Part shown: positions 41,901-53,100 of the stretch, piece by piece | How the letters are laid out: every line of letters begins with the position of its first letter | How positions within the stretch are numbered: the first letter of the stretch is position 1 | Assembly: GCA_021613335.1 (NCBI GenBank) | Contig: JAJTWR010000458.1 | Span: 273,501-337,500, forward strand | Reading direction: 5' to 3' | Source of the DNA: Whitmania pigra | Taxonomy: Eukaryota > Annelida > Clitellata > Hirudinida > Haemopidae | DNA: 64,000 bases | Notes under the pieces: model-generated | The model's database searches: none | What the model saw: the letters and a program-made list of their open reading frames with translations, nothing else | Told to the model about the DNA's origin: nothing | Position numbers and translations under genes: made by a program

Positions 41901-44830
41901 TTTTTGGCTTTATTATGAGCATTTCGGTACGATAGAATGGACTAAAAATAAAGTTCAAACGATACGAATCGTCTTGATCAATTAACAGACTATAACAAGT
42001 AATTAAATCAGCAAATGAGATTCTACAAATGAACATACCCAAAATTGGCATCGAAATAATTTTTCTCCAAACGAGCTCTGCTGTCCGGAGCCGACCACAG
42101 TTCAACCGGATCCGTTACCACTTTGAAGCGCACGTTGCCGGCAGTGAGGATGGCACAAAACATGATCGACAGCAGCACCACAAACCATCTATTCTTGGCA
42201 CAAAATCTGCCCCAAGCAGAAAATCCCTTTTCCAGAGCATTCTCAACTTTAACTTGGAATTTTTCCATATTGGAAGGTTCCCTTGTCAAAGTAATCAAAG
42301 GTGGTACTTCTGAAATTATGCAAGGAGCTTCGCTAGAAACTGATTCGTCACTGATTATGTCACCCTGTTGCATGTTCTTCGACTCTAGTGTTTTTAAGCA
42401 GGTATTTGATATGAGCTGAAATTTGAATTTATTATTTAATGAAAGGATCAAACATCCTTAATGAAAATAAGTGTGATTCATCACAAATAATCAGCTGTTT
42501 ATTAGGTTAAACTAATCCCTTCATCAACAAATTAAGAATAAAAAAACAAGTAAGAATGACAAAAATAAGATATTATCCAAATAAATCGATCAATCATTTT
42601 GAATTGGTATAAGAAAAACTCACCAAGGCCAGGAAAAATATGAACAGAAATCCTCCGCAGATGCACGCAAGGCAGAAATAAATTCCATCGATGTCAAAAA
42701 TAAGCCACTCTTGAGCCTCAGGGCAGGGAACATTGGGAGGACACGACTCTTTGCAGTCATTGCAAGTGCAGCTGCCACCACAAGGCGTGGTTTTGGCATC
42801 CATTGCATGAAGAACCGTGCCATTAACGGAGACAGTTTCGTTTAACGAACCAATAATGAAATCTATTGCGAACGGGGACATGCTGGGATCCCCCAAGAAT
42901 TTCAGCCAAGCCTGGAAGTAATTTTAAACATTTACATTTAATAATAAATTAATAACAACAACAATAATAATAATAATAATCAATAACAAAAATAATAATA
43001 ATAATAGAGTGATAATAAATTGCAACCATCGATCAAAGAAGTGAATCCCAAAACAACCTCTGGTGTGCAAGAATCTGCAGGAGTTCCACAGAGAAAATCC
43101 AATGCTCTGGCACCAGTTCCAGGATTTTGAACATTTCTGCACGAATCCAGTGTGGAATTAATGAAAACATCAGAGACCACGTAAGAGATGCTATCGATTT
43201 GGTCCTTTGTTATCTTCGTTGCAGTCATGAAGTTGCTCTGATTTGAGTGGCATGTCATTTGACAAAAAATCGATGCAAAGTTATCCATGCATGCCGGGCA
43301 TCTTTGGACAAACTGCAATTAAAATATTAAAGATATTAAAGTATGTACAAACTTATAACGGTCATACTAATATGTTATTATATTAATAGAGCAGTATCCG
43401 ACAGCTAAGAACAAATGAATGTCTTTACCATCCTCGCCATGTTGAACTTAGTGTCGAGAGTAATAATCTGTTCAGGATCACAGCATGTTAGCACTTCACC
43501 TTCTGCAGTTAAATGTAAACAATTTCAACATGGTATCATGTGGATCACAAGTTTTCATTTATAAATTTAAAGTGCTCCACTGAATAAAAAAAGGTACAAT
43601 TACAATTTTTTAATAATAAATTATAATATAATTAACATTACATTAAAATGCTTAAATAATCATCTTCTCTCACAAAATTAACAATAGCAAAGACATTGAT
43701 AAGTAACAAATAACAATAGAAGTCAGATTATAATCAAAAAAATATGACAGGATCGAGTCAGAATCTGCACCTTCTGGTATGAGGCTCGGGCACATGGAGG
43801 CCAAGATTTCAAGGGCAGTGGTGTTGGTGAGAACTTTTGGTGGTCCATTGTAAGCTTTATTTTTCCCAGAACTAAGCTGTCCGTACCAGATACATTTCTG
43901 GGGATTATTCTATCAAACGGAAAAAATATCAAGGCATACTGCTTACGAATTTTATTAATATTAAATATGATAAATAAGTTTATAAGTTGACAGTCACAAA
44001 TCAAGTGACTGAAAAATGCCAAGAAAAATTAGAATTACGAATAAGAATACAAGCGAGGAGCTTATGTTGAATGTTGGACAGAAATGATGTTAAAGTCACA
44101 AGACATGTGATAAAACATTATATAGCTCCATTTATTAATTCTTTAATGCTAGTAACAGTGTTAAATACTTAATTACTTATTCCTAATTAATTCACGGAAC
44201 TTATAAACAAACAGACAAAACTGACAATTGCTAATGGGTTTCTAAATGACACCAAATATTTCCAACTGCTCCCAATGGACATTCATATTCAGACTTCAAA
44301 TCACATGTCTATCAACAGGTTGCTAGCTAATTACAATATTCATACGTCATTGCATGGGTAATAATTGGCCCATTCATTCATAAACGACAATTACTTGAGT
44401 CACATGAAGCATGCGTGCTGCAATGTCAATGATTGCCTTTTCAAATTAGCCTCAACACCCTTTATGGTAGGTTTCAAACAATAAGCAAAACTTATTCTCC
44501 TACATATTTCTTAAGTACCAAAAAGGCCACTAATTCATATATAAAGTTCAATTGCTGAAATTTTGGCATTTTCATTTTCTTTGTAATATTAAAAAATCTA
44601 GGTGATGATGTCAAATTCTTAATTTCATCCCCCAAGGGAAATGTCATCTCCTCAAGTTGTGCAATCCCCCAACGCAAAAAGCTGAAATGACGTCCCCGCA
44701 TCTTATAAAGTTACTCTCAAATGATTAAAAAAAGACCAACCTCTAATTGCTCTTCCAATAATTGTTGTGACAAGGAACTACATGAAAAGAGAATTAAACA
44801 CACAAAAACATTTCTCATCAATGCATCCAT
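32934..44830 (-). CDS. NPC1: NPC1 intracellular cholesterol transporter
   Basis: 22 coding exons keep phase and give 1327 residues (human 1278): 44830-44741, 43897-43771, 43502-43429, 43312-43058, 42911-42624, 42415-42039, 41941-41597, 37766-37657, 37543-37383, 37068-36940, 36407-36225, 36140-36026, 35949-35822, 35749-35540, 35444-35355, 35285-35095, 34952-34837, 34672-34543, 34196-33957, 33888-33543, 33361-33199, 33049-32934. Family role: receives sterol from NPC2 in the late endosome/lysosome and exports it. A signal peptide leads into the Cys-rich sterol-binding domain ([25 protein letters not shown]). Next come the middle luminal domain ([20 protein letters not shown]), the sterol-sensing domain ([18 protein letters not shown]) and the third luminal domain ([11 protein letters not shown]). 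The last membrane part holds [13 protein letters not shown] and [16 protein letters not shown]. Intron 12 uses a GC donor. The tail ends VVYDGR, not the LLNF of human NPC1. Confidence 0.97.
33061..33151. repeat. (AAT)n-type microsatellite in NPC1 last intron
   Basis: Interrupted AAT/GAT trinucleotide repeat immediately upstream (in gene sense) of the final NPC1 exon's acceptor. Confidence 0.85.
38737..41268 (+). CDS. TRIP12/Ufd4-like HECT E3 ubiquitin ligase, intronless, nested in NPC1 intron 7
   Basis: A single uninterrupted frame of 843 residues. The C-terminal ~370 residues form a HECT domain, which accepts ubiquitin from an E2 on a cysteine and passes it to substrates. Motifs: [74 protein letters not shown], and the active-site segment [17 protein letters not shown] with catalytic C810. 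The wording of the last two follows TRIP12 (FVTGSP.LPVGG; LPSVMTCVNYLKLPDYSS). At 843 residues it is under half of TRIP12 (~2000), and the N-terminal half shows no WWE or armadillo region I can recognise. It lies wholly inside the 3.8-kb NPC1 intron 7 on the opposite strand. AATAAA signals occur about 45 bases past the stop. The lack of introns, unlike every neighbour, suggests an old retrocopy; no poly(A) tract or target duplication remains visible. Confidence 0.9.
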   Translation: MDLLTKLKQIHINKNDPLLELANIFGDASLEKWLQCGFGDLMRKCLLELFRGWSFKELDEKGGLGDNKPILATYMAILDGVIPPMQNFMDGNSKPTSKHYNDAEAVDKLICNIINPLFALVSENPHDIEMMSNVFLKATFHASEATIKDNDYVFSKYLSRCLCLFFRPFCFVGSHTIMAFIVILGRKMTNTWFYATFDSNIFLAIRYALSRNCEKMCPYVDNLKKLYIDLDLEKQIEMRDPTWNQLMETQDMFQGQNFALALQTVSNVISQKDVPAQKFIQSGVFPKFNSILCGPYEIGEQSLVLKSFLKVFLKFGEEPDSCYSWNSSLFECLVQLIKVTMESYVYLIKSFEDSTKVHSTFLSNFEPIQKEIITALNMLHSLYVLNTDWYQWLDIAEESSIIDKNVFGSYDFTKCLDEELNCSNGRLPWFIDMVKLCPAVTPMSRRIKMFEKSLPEERGEKTFEISRKNVLRDILEIFQKHKKHFSDQWTFTFKDEIGTGPGVTREAYSILSRELQRHDINLWQGVPVERSGTLYTHSPTGFLPKKTKKNGPFKFLGQILAKAFMDSQLLDIPISDEFFIRLTTNRRPHLRKEYFDLLKTFPMLKSLFKQILPVKRKIESIRSQISLSEHQKHEIISNLTFDDGSSFDDLCLNFTVPGTDVELMEGGREVILSPHNIDLYLEKLCARKVQMEPKDQFKAIRRGFDQVLSLEKVEVFLPHELKWLICCDQFKRWTMDELLKYCVYEDSQSVRFLFQCLASFDIDNQKMFLKFVTGMTGLPFGGLRALENRLTISRMRHDQPDSTFPSVATCSNHLFLPDYSSLNVTRQKLLYAIYEGTDSFQII
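42945..43018. repeat. AAT/AAC-rich microsatellite in NPC1 intron 4
   Basis: Interrupted AAT and AAC trinucleotide run between NPC1 exons 4 and 5. Confidence 0.8.
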
Positions 44831-45176
44831 TTCTTCCAACTTGAGGTGATGTGACCAGGGGAGTCAGATGAGCAATATCTAACATCTAGTAAAGCCGTTC
44901 GAGCTGCATACAATGAGTAATAGTATTAATATGAGTAATAGTATTAATCAAATGATTGAACGTTTGACTGTCAAGAATTACAAAAGAAACTTATTATAAA
45001 CATAACGTCAAAAGTAAATATATAAAATTACTTAGCGTCACAAAATTAATTAGTATTACACTGAAAAATAAAAATTATTACATTAATTATTAAATAGATT
45101 ATTTTATGCCGAATTATATTTCATCCAAACTTGAAAAGTCCCGTTAATTAGTACACCTCTTCTTTTTATAGAGAAC
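44831..45176. promoter_or_regulatory. NPC1: NPC1 upstream region
   Basis: The start codon of NPC1 is at 44830 on the minus strand, so its 5' UTR and promoter should lie here, between the gene and the MITE at 45184. No TATA box could be picked out from the AT-rich background. Position-based inference only. Confidence 0.35.
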
Positions 45177-45183
45177 AGAAAAG

Positions 45184-45746
45184 CGGCTGAGGTTGTTTGC
45201 AGCATAAACTGATCTCATCAATTATTCATGAGATGATTATCCAGGTCAAAAAGCGTGGTCTCGTGGCCTCCCTATGGCTGGAGTTGATTTATTCGATGTT
45301 TTGAGTTATGGTGTCTGGAGAACAACTCGTCCGCTTAAGGTTTGTTTAGTGTGGTGCATAAGGCTCCGTCTCGCTCGATTGCCTTGCTGGCACTGTTTTA
45401 ATATTTGTATTTGTATTAACATATAACTTATATATAATAACTTATTATCTGGGTTTGGGTAGGTTAGGTTAATAATTTAATATTAGTTCACCTTAGCTTG
45501 TCTGGATACACAGTTCCGTATTGACGAAATAGCTATTTTTAGGCTGATTAAGTGCGAAAACAAGAGTTTTCAAATATTTATAATTTTTAATTAATTATAT
45601 TTTTAATTTTGCAAATAAAATAATATTTGGCTGTTTTCTAAAAATTATTTTCTATTTCATTTTAGGCAGGACCACGCCTCTTGACCTGGATAATCATCTT
45701 ATGAATAATTGATAAGACAAGTTACTGCTGCAAAAAACCACAGCCC
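45184..45746. mobile_element. MITE-like inverted-repeat element (563 bp)
   Basis: Arms of about 83 bp at 45184-45266 and 45664-45746 are inverted copies (shared core ATCAATTATTCAT, GATGATTATCCAGGTCA and GCGTGGTC), with roughly 85% identity by eye. The 7-bp repeat AGAAAAG flanks the element at 45177-45183 and 45747-45753, consistent with a target duplication (7 bp, or 8 bp if one terminal base is asymmetric). The 400-bp interior is AT-rich with no coding capacity. This is typical of a non-autonomous DNA transposon; the superfamily is not clear from the ends. Confidence 0.8.
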
Positions 45747-45753
45747 AGAAAAG

Positions 45754-48700
45754 CGCAGTACCATCACTACACAAAATAGAACGGCGAATAGTAACCTAGT
45801 ATTACATTGTGACACTTATAGTGTATGATTCTGAAACTCTCAAACTGTTGGTAGAATGTAAAGTGTAAATATTATTTATGTAAATGTCGCCTAATTTATA
45901 AGTTTAACATAAATGATATCTTCCATTTCAAGACAGTTATTTTCGTACTACGTTAGTGTAAGACTTTTTAGACGTGCATCTTTAGAAGTAGAGGGGACCT
46001 CATCGAGGCATTCAAAATTTTATCGGGAAGGGAAGGCTTTTTTTTGCAGTTTTTCGAAGCCACAAAAAGTGCTTCTGCTAGAGGGAATGATAGTAAATTA
46101 TAAAGGAAGAACTGAGGGACCTAATCCCTCGTCACCTCCTACAACATCCTATTTTATGGAGCAGAAAATCTCTCGTTGGACTCGTCAGCAAGTTTCTGTT
46201 AGAAATTATATTCATAAACTATATACATTTAATTTTATGAAGATTTCAATAGAAATTATTCAGCCATTTTACCATTTTGAATATTTGCTAATTTGACTTC
46301 ATTAATCAGTTTACGATTAAAACAACGTAGATTTTTTCCTGTTATAAGAAATTGGAATAAGTTTCATCGCTTCATTTCACCAGGCCAGACTCCTTTGGGC
46401 GGGAATTAAGTGAATATTATCTAACATGATTAGGGGTTTAGAAAATTTACTAGCAACATCCATTCATATATCCGAGCATCGAGCAACAGCAAGTAATATT
46501 AATTCATGATTAATAAAGTTAAAATGTATTAAATAATACGTATAATAATGAATGTTAGTGTACTTTTAATTACACCAATGTGGTTTTTTTTTATATAAAA
46601 TGATAAGATAACAGTACCAATTACCAATATAGTGGTATTACCTACAGTCTTATTGGACGAGAGACTTTGGCTGGGAAAACTAAAGAAAGGTTAAAGCTGA
46701 ATAAATAATTTCATAAATCTCCTCCATAATTTATATAATTTCATAATTAAAGGAATAATTTATATGCTTGTAAAGTTGTAAATTTATAATTAGCCTAATT
46801 ATGATTAAAACAGCTCTCAAGAAACGGCTTCAAAGACATTCAAATTGACGGTAAAGTTTGTAAGTAGTAAAGCTTATTATGTTTATTAAGTTCAACTATT
46901 TAAAACTTTATTGGCAAACAACTTAAATTAGAGCTTCAGAATTATTTAAAAAGTATCCTCGCAAGCAGGACTTTAAAGGAGTATTAAATCTTTTTTTACT
47001 GAAACAATTTATGACGACGTCATTGAAAGTCAGGAAAGTCAGAAGGATTGAAAAAAATTAACGTCGGAAAACCCACAACATCTCCGCGGATGGTTCAATT
47101 GGCTTCCTTTCAGTGTGTCATTGTGTTGCACTTTGCAATTCAAATTCAGTCCTATAAATTGATAATTAAACATTTATTCGAGAAGATTAAGTAAGAAAAT
47201 GATTTAAACATTATTAGAAAACAGCTTATGAATTTATTTCCATTGATGCAAATTTCATTTATTTTTGTCACAATGAAATATTTCTTAATTTATGAACAAT
47301 TTACTAGTAAGAATGAGGTCAATTAAATTTTTTCATTAATGATAATGAGGTTGAACTTTAACTTCGGTTAATAATCATTAACGAAATTTTTTTTAAAAGC
47401 TGACTAGACTAGTAATGATCATTTGAAAATCTGCTTTCTGCGTTCTTGATGTAAGATTTGATATTAAACTTATTTGTATTGTCAGTACATTACATTATAC
47501 CATTTATATCACTTGTAATACCTTTATTGCAGTGTTAACTTATTTATCATCATTATTATTGTTATCATTTTGAAAATATAAAAATTATAAATAAAATGCA
47601 AATTCCTTGTTGAGGAATGATTTTCATGTCAGTGGACAATTCGATAAAAGAAATAAATGAATCGCAGGATCATTGCGAGCTTATTTCCAATGGAAACAAA
47701 TTTCCATTTTTAACGTTCGCCTTGTTCATGCATTTTTCTTCTTAAATGGTGACTGGTGGTAACCAATGACAACACTTAACAAATGCGATCGGTCATTCAA
47801 CTGCTTGTTTCTCCATCATTCATCAAGCAATTCATTCATCTATCTCCCCCTCGTTTATCCATCTATCACCTGTGGATATTAAATTAAGCTTCCAAAGTTA
47901 TTTTGTTAATAATAAAACAAAATATAAAATAAATAGTAATGATAATAAAAACGGCAACAACAACATAATTCATCATCATAAGCAACAGCAACAACATAAT
48001 CCTCCAACATAAGCAACAACAGCAATAGAACTCAGCGATAAGATGCTCAGAAATTCAGATCAAGATCCCACCCAATGAAACACCAGGAAACAGCATCTGC
48101 GAATTCCATTGTCCGCTGGGACCTTCCAAAACCCTGTTTATTCTTTCCAAGATTTATTGTACAACAGCAGGATTATGCTGGAGCAAGAACATTTCCCTCA
48201 CAATTCTCTTTGGAGCGTTAATATTTCATTGATCCAAAAAAAAAGATTTGTTCAGGTTTTAGAGTTGTTTTTTTTTAAGTTTAAGTAATTTTAAAGATTC
48301 AGGTTCTGATAAAGAATTTATTTTTTTATTTATTTGTTACTGGATTTAATTATATATTTCAATTTATTGATGATAACTTAATTTTACCAAGAACTGCTTC
48401 CCTGTAAAAGTTGGTTGATAACCTCACAAGTGATTAATGGAAGGTTTGCTTGTCAATTCAATGAACAAATAAAATTTATTGCTTTTTGTTAATATTTAAA
48501 ATTGAAAAATTATGCCATTACCTCAGACATTACGTCTCCGAATTGCAACAATACCAAATAAAAATCATTTTAAACATTAGATATATTTAAAAAAAATGCA
48601 ATTTACTTTAGACTAAAAATTAACGTTTAAATTAGAAATATTAAAAAAATACAAATTATTTTAAACGCTAAAATAAAATAATGATTTAAATTGTTAAAAA

Positions 48701-48898
48701 TAACACCATTTTTATTGTTAACATATAAAATATGATTTGATTCGCAAATAAAATTTGAGCTTGATTTTGAAATGTTTCAAATCTCAACAACCACCGTTCT
48801 ACCCGCGTTTGTGGCCTGCAATTTTGTAATTCTGTAATTCTTCTAAATCAGCATTTTTATGAGCCCATTAAAGCATTTTATTCCTGGTTATTTAATCC
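45754..48898. other. Gene-poor intergenic DNA
   Basis: About 3.1 kb of AT-rich sequence. A 127-codon open frame with ATG lies at 45914-46296 (plus), but its composition gives no family match and no splice or promoter context supports it. Nothing else is recognised. Confidence 0.45.
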
Positions 48899-48906
48899 AT
48901 TCTGAC

Positions 48907-50142
48907 CAGTGGCGCAACTAGGGGGGGGCAGGGGGGGGCGCAAGCCCCCCCCCAGGCCTAATAGGAGAGACCCTGCAATTTTTCCAAATCTGATGAGTTT
49001 TTTTTTGGTGGGGGGGGGGGGGGTAAGGGGATTTAACCTGTTTGAAACTTTGAGACAGAAGATAGTCAAACTCATTAATAAATTATTAAAGATACAAAAT
49101 AAGACTGTAGACAGAAGATAGTCAAACTCATAATAATAATAATCTGTTGTATTTTTAATTCTTTATTAATTATAATTGGTAGTTTTGATTTAAACAGTTT
49201 CAACAATTTTTCGACTGCGTCGGGCTTTCGTCCCTTTTCTAAACTTGAGCCCCCCCCCCCCAGGATTTTTCGCTGGTTATCTGATGATCAGATAATGTCG
49301 TTTTGACAACCCTGCCTTGGCTGCTCTTGATGCTTTGCAGAATGGCACAATGACTCCCGAACTTTCGGAATTCTGCAACATTCATGGAAAAGACGCTGAA
49401 ACTGTGCAAAGACAGCTCCAATTCACATCGACAAGTTTACGTGCTGATCAGTCTGATCCCAATGCATGTATCGAACTGCAAGATCTTTTCTGTGCCACAA
49501 GCATTCAGCCCGAGTTGCATATGCTCGATGTTGCTCTTATTCAGACATTTACGTCATCAGATGCAGAAAGGGCATTTTCTAAACTTCGCCTTATTAAAAG
49601 TCATCTCGGGACGACTATGTCTGCCTGTCGTTTGCAAAGTTTATTGAGAATACCTGTGAACAAAACAACTACTGCACTTCTTCCAGTAAATAAAATGGTG
49701 AACAGATTTTCACAGACTGATCGAAAAATTATTTTGTAACTGCAAACACATCAAAATGTAATTTAGACTACAACATTTCAAAATTGTTTTAAACTGTTTA
49801 GGATCTTAATTTTATACATAATTTAGATTAGGTGAAATGTTTAGGATATCAATCATATCATATTACAATTTTAAACATATCATAAACTTTTTTTTTTCAG
49901 TTGCTTTAACTGGCTTGAAACTTTGAAACAGAAGATAGTCAAGCTCATTAATAAATTATTAAAGATACAAAAAAGACTGCAGACTTATAAATAAAAACTT
50001 ATAATAATAATCTGTTCTATCTTTAATTCTTTATTAATTAAAATTAGTAGTATTGATTTGAACAGTTTCAAAATTTTTTCGACTGCGTCGGGCTTTTCTA
50101 AACTTGAGCCCCCCCCAGCATTTTTCGCTGGTTGCGCCCCTG
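48907..50142 (+). mobile_element. Non-autonomous hAT element, copy 3 (1236 bp)
   Basis: Same family and structure as copies 1 and 2: TIR starts CAGTGGCGCAACTAG, the far end closes CTGGTTGCGCCCCTG, and the G/C palindrome is present at the left end. The perfect 8-bp target duplication is ATTCTGAC (48899-48906 and 50143-50150). The transposase C-terminal remnant is at 49317-49739. It differs from copy 2 by scattered single-base changes. Confidence 0.94.
49317..49739 (+). pseudogene. hAT transposase C-terminal remnant (copy 3)
   Basis: Open 140-codon dimerisation-domain frame as in copies 1 and 2, with a few substitutions (for example Leu to Ile early on, Ser to Pro in LLRIPVNK, Ile to Thr in FSQTDRK). 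Confidence 0.85.
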
Positions 50143-50150
50143 ATTCTGAC

Positions 50151-53100
50151 GGTAAATTCAGGTTTTAACCTGGCTTTACTTTCACAATTTTCGACAGAAA
50201 TCCCTGTGAAGGTAGGAGAGAATTTTTGAAAAAAAAAATTATTATTATTATTATTATTTACAAAACAAATTTTTGTCATAAGTAGTCCACTGAGTACGAA
50301 TTTGGTTCACAAAGCACGCAGTTACGAATGAGTTTAAATGACCACCTGCCAATGCATCACCTTTAATGCATCACCTTTAATGCATCACCTCCAATGCACC
50401 GCGGTAAAAGATTTACGAAACAACAGGTTTTGGAGTGCAGAGTGGTATCCAATAGAGAGGATTTATTGGGAATCATTTCTCAAGTCTTAGATGATTTTTA
50501 AAATTTTAAAATTTTATAAATATTTCTCCATGACGACACATAAAATATTTAAAATACTGGAAACTAATGACAGGCAATATGCATATTTTAATAAGAGAAA
50601 ACATACATACATTTAAAAATGTGATCGAAAATATTTAAAATCGCCAGTAATTTAAATCCAAGATATGCAATTATTAACTAATTTAAAATTTATTTAATTT
50701 ATTAACCTAAAATTGAAACCCAAACATAATTAAAGATTGTTCAGGAATTTTGAAAACTTTTAATAAAAATATTAAAATAATGAAAATAACTTGAGTAAAA
50801 ATAATAATAAATTATAAGTTTTTCCACTAAACCTAACTAATTTCGAATGTCGACTTCAGATGATGAATAAAAAGTGTTAACACATTTGAAACCATTTTGC
50901 TTGCTATTTCCTAAAAAAAAAAAAACAAAAAAAAACTGGATAATTTATTCTAATATATTAGTTATAATAATATTAATATAATATTAATATAATATTATTA
51001 ATATAATATAAAAATTTAAAATAATGATATAATATTTCGATCGTGACAAACATTTCCAAGTTTATTGCGGATTCAAAATATTCAAAATATTCCTGTTGAT
51101 TTCTTCATTGCTTTTTCATAAATTACTTATTTATCGTCAATTAACGGTTAATCATTTGTTTTTCCACAACCAACTACATATTAATATAACCTACTATAGT
51201 ATTTATTTAAGTAAAAAATAATTATTAATTTATTAATATTTCTTTTTATTACAACAAACCTCACTCATTACTTCAATAAAAAAAGGTATGAATGTGAGTC
51301 AGCTGCCTAAATTAATTAGAATTGAATATACTTTAAACGGTTTAACTGATAGCAGCAGTTAAGATTATTTATCTTCTTAATTAGTAAAATTTAATTAACG
51401 TTAAAATTAAATTACATAACTTCTTAACTATTGGAATTTAAATAAAAATTTGAAGTCGTCGTTCCAGCTTAGGAAGCGGTTTTTTTAATTTTTTGGCACC
51501 GTTTAATAGTGAATTTAAAGGCAGCAATTTGAAAAATTAAGTTCCTTGCACGCATTAGGTGCATTTCATTAGAGGAATGTATAATAAGTTAAAGTTCAAT
51601 AATTAAATTAATTCACACAAAGTAATCACGTAACATAATTATGCTAAGCTGTTATATTTTAAAATCAAAAATATCTTAATAAACTGTTTATTCAATTTGA
51701 TTATTTAAAATTTAGTTATTTATGTAACATAATTATCAACAACATGCAAAGCATTTCCAAATAAAAAACAACTAACTTCTCAATTTATATAGAAATATTA
51801 CCTTAAACTATTGTTTATTTAATATTATTACAATTACTTCTTAAATGCAAACTTGAGATGCCATTACATTACATTAGATGAAAGTGATAAGGAAAGCAAA
51901 AGTTATGTATGATCTTGTAATCTCAGTTCTCATCAGTTCATCCTGATCCAATGCAGTCCAAGGCAACTCATCATGTTTCTTATCATTTGATTAGCATTCG
52001 CTTCTTGTAATGAAGGTGATTTAATTAACATATCAAACATATTTTGTTTAACTTATTAAGTGATGTTTATTTAACTTATAGAACAAATATTTACCATATC
52101 AATATTCATAATCTCTCATTTAATAAAAAAAATAGATCGTTAATATGCAATCAACAACCAATTGTTTTATATTGTAATTATTCAAATCAGTAAAGTTTGC
52201 GCTCCTAATCAGTTTAAAAGATATTTGTAATGAAACGTCAATGAACCACTTTATTTAATGAACCTTATGTAGTATAATTATACATAATATTAGTCACTTT
52301 AGAATTTTTATTTGGATCCGAAATGCTTGGACATTTTAACAATTTTGCAACATTTTAATATTTTTTTGTTAACATGTTTCCATGTTTTTGAAACATTTTA
52401 ACATTAATTTTTTTTCTCGTCCCGTAAATCAATCTTTTATGATTCTTGAATAATTCATCCTCCTCTCAAAACAACAAATGCGACGACAAGAAACAATTTG
52501 TTTTGTATTTATATCATTTTTTGTTATTTTCCACCGGAGATGGTAGCGATTGCTGGAACACCTGACATTGCAACGGATTAAAGATCAGATACTTATTATT
52601 ATAATTAGGATGGCCTATCATTATTTGATACTTGTTAATAAAATTAGGATGCCTTATTATTATTTTTATTTTATTGCCTTGGTTTTAAATTTTTAAATTA
52701 GATTCACCTTGTCGACCCAAGAAATTACCGCTGCTTTTTTTTGTTGTCTCGGTCTTGTTTTTACCAATCTGCGGAGTCACTCATCCGTGGTAAACCCAAT
52801 CGCTACTCTTTGACACGCATCATTTCAAGCCACTGAAGCATTTCACGTTGTCATGGAGAACGATGTGGTGGTTTACTGGCCATGAGTTTATTTATTTATT
52901 TATTGAACATGGTGTAATAATGTAACAACGCTAGTAACGCTAAGACTTTTTACAGTTATCAGCATCAACTAATTAGTATTTAAATAATTAGTGTATTTGT
53001 TGATGTCTTTCATTATTTTAGCATACGACTCTTGACGCTGTTGTGAAAATTATTTTAAAATGTTTTAAAATTTGAAATGTTTCAAATCACCTTTAATTTG

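Noticed and set aside
45914..46296. 127-codon plus-strand frame with ATG
   Set aside because: No domain, no splice or promoter context, and composition like the surrounding AT-rich DNA.
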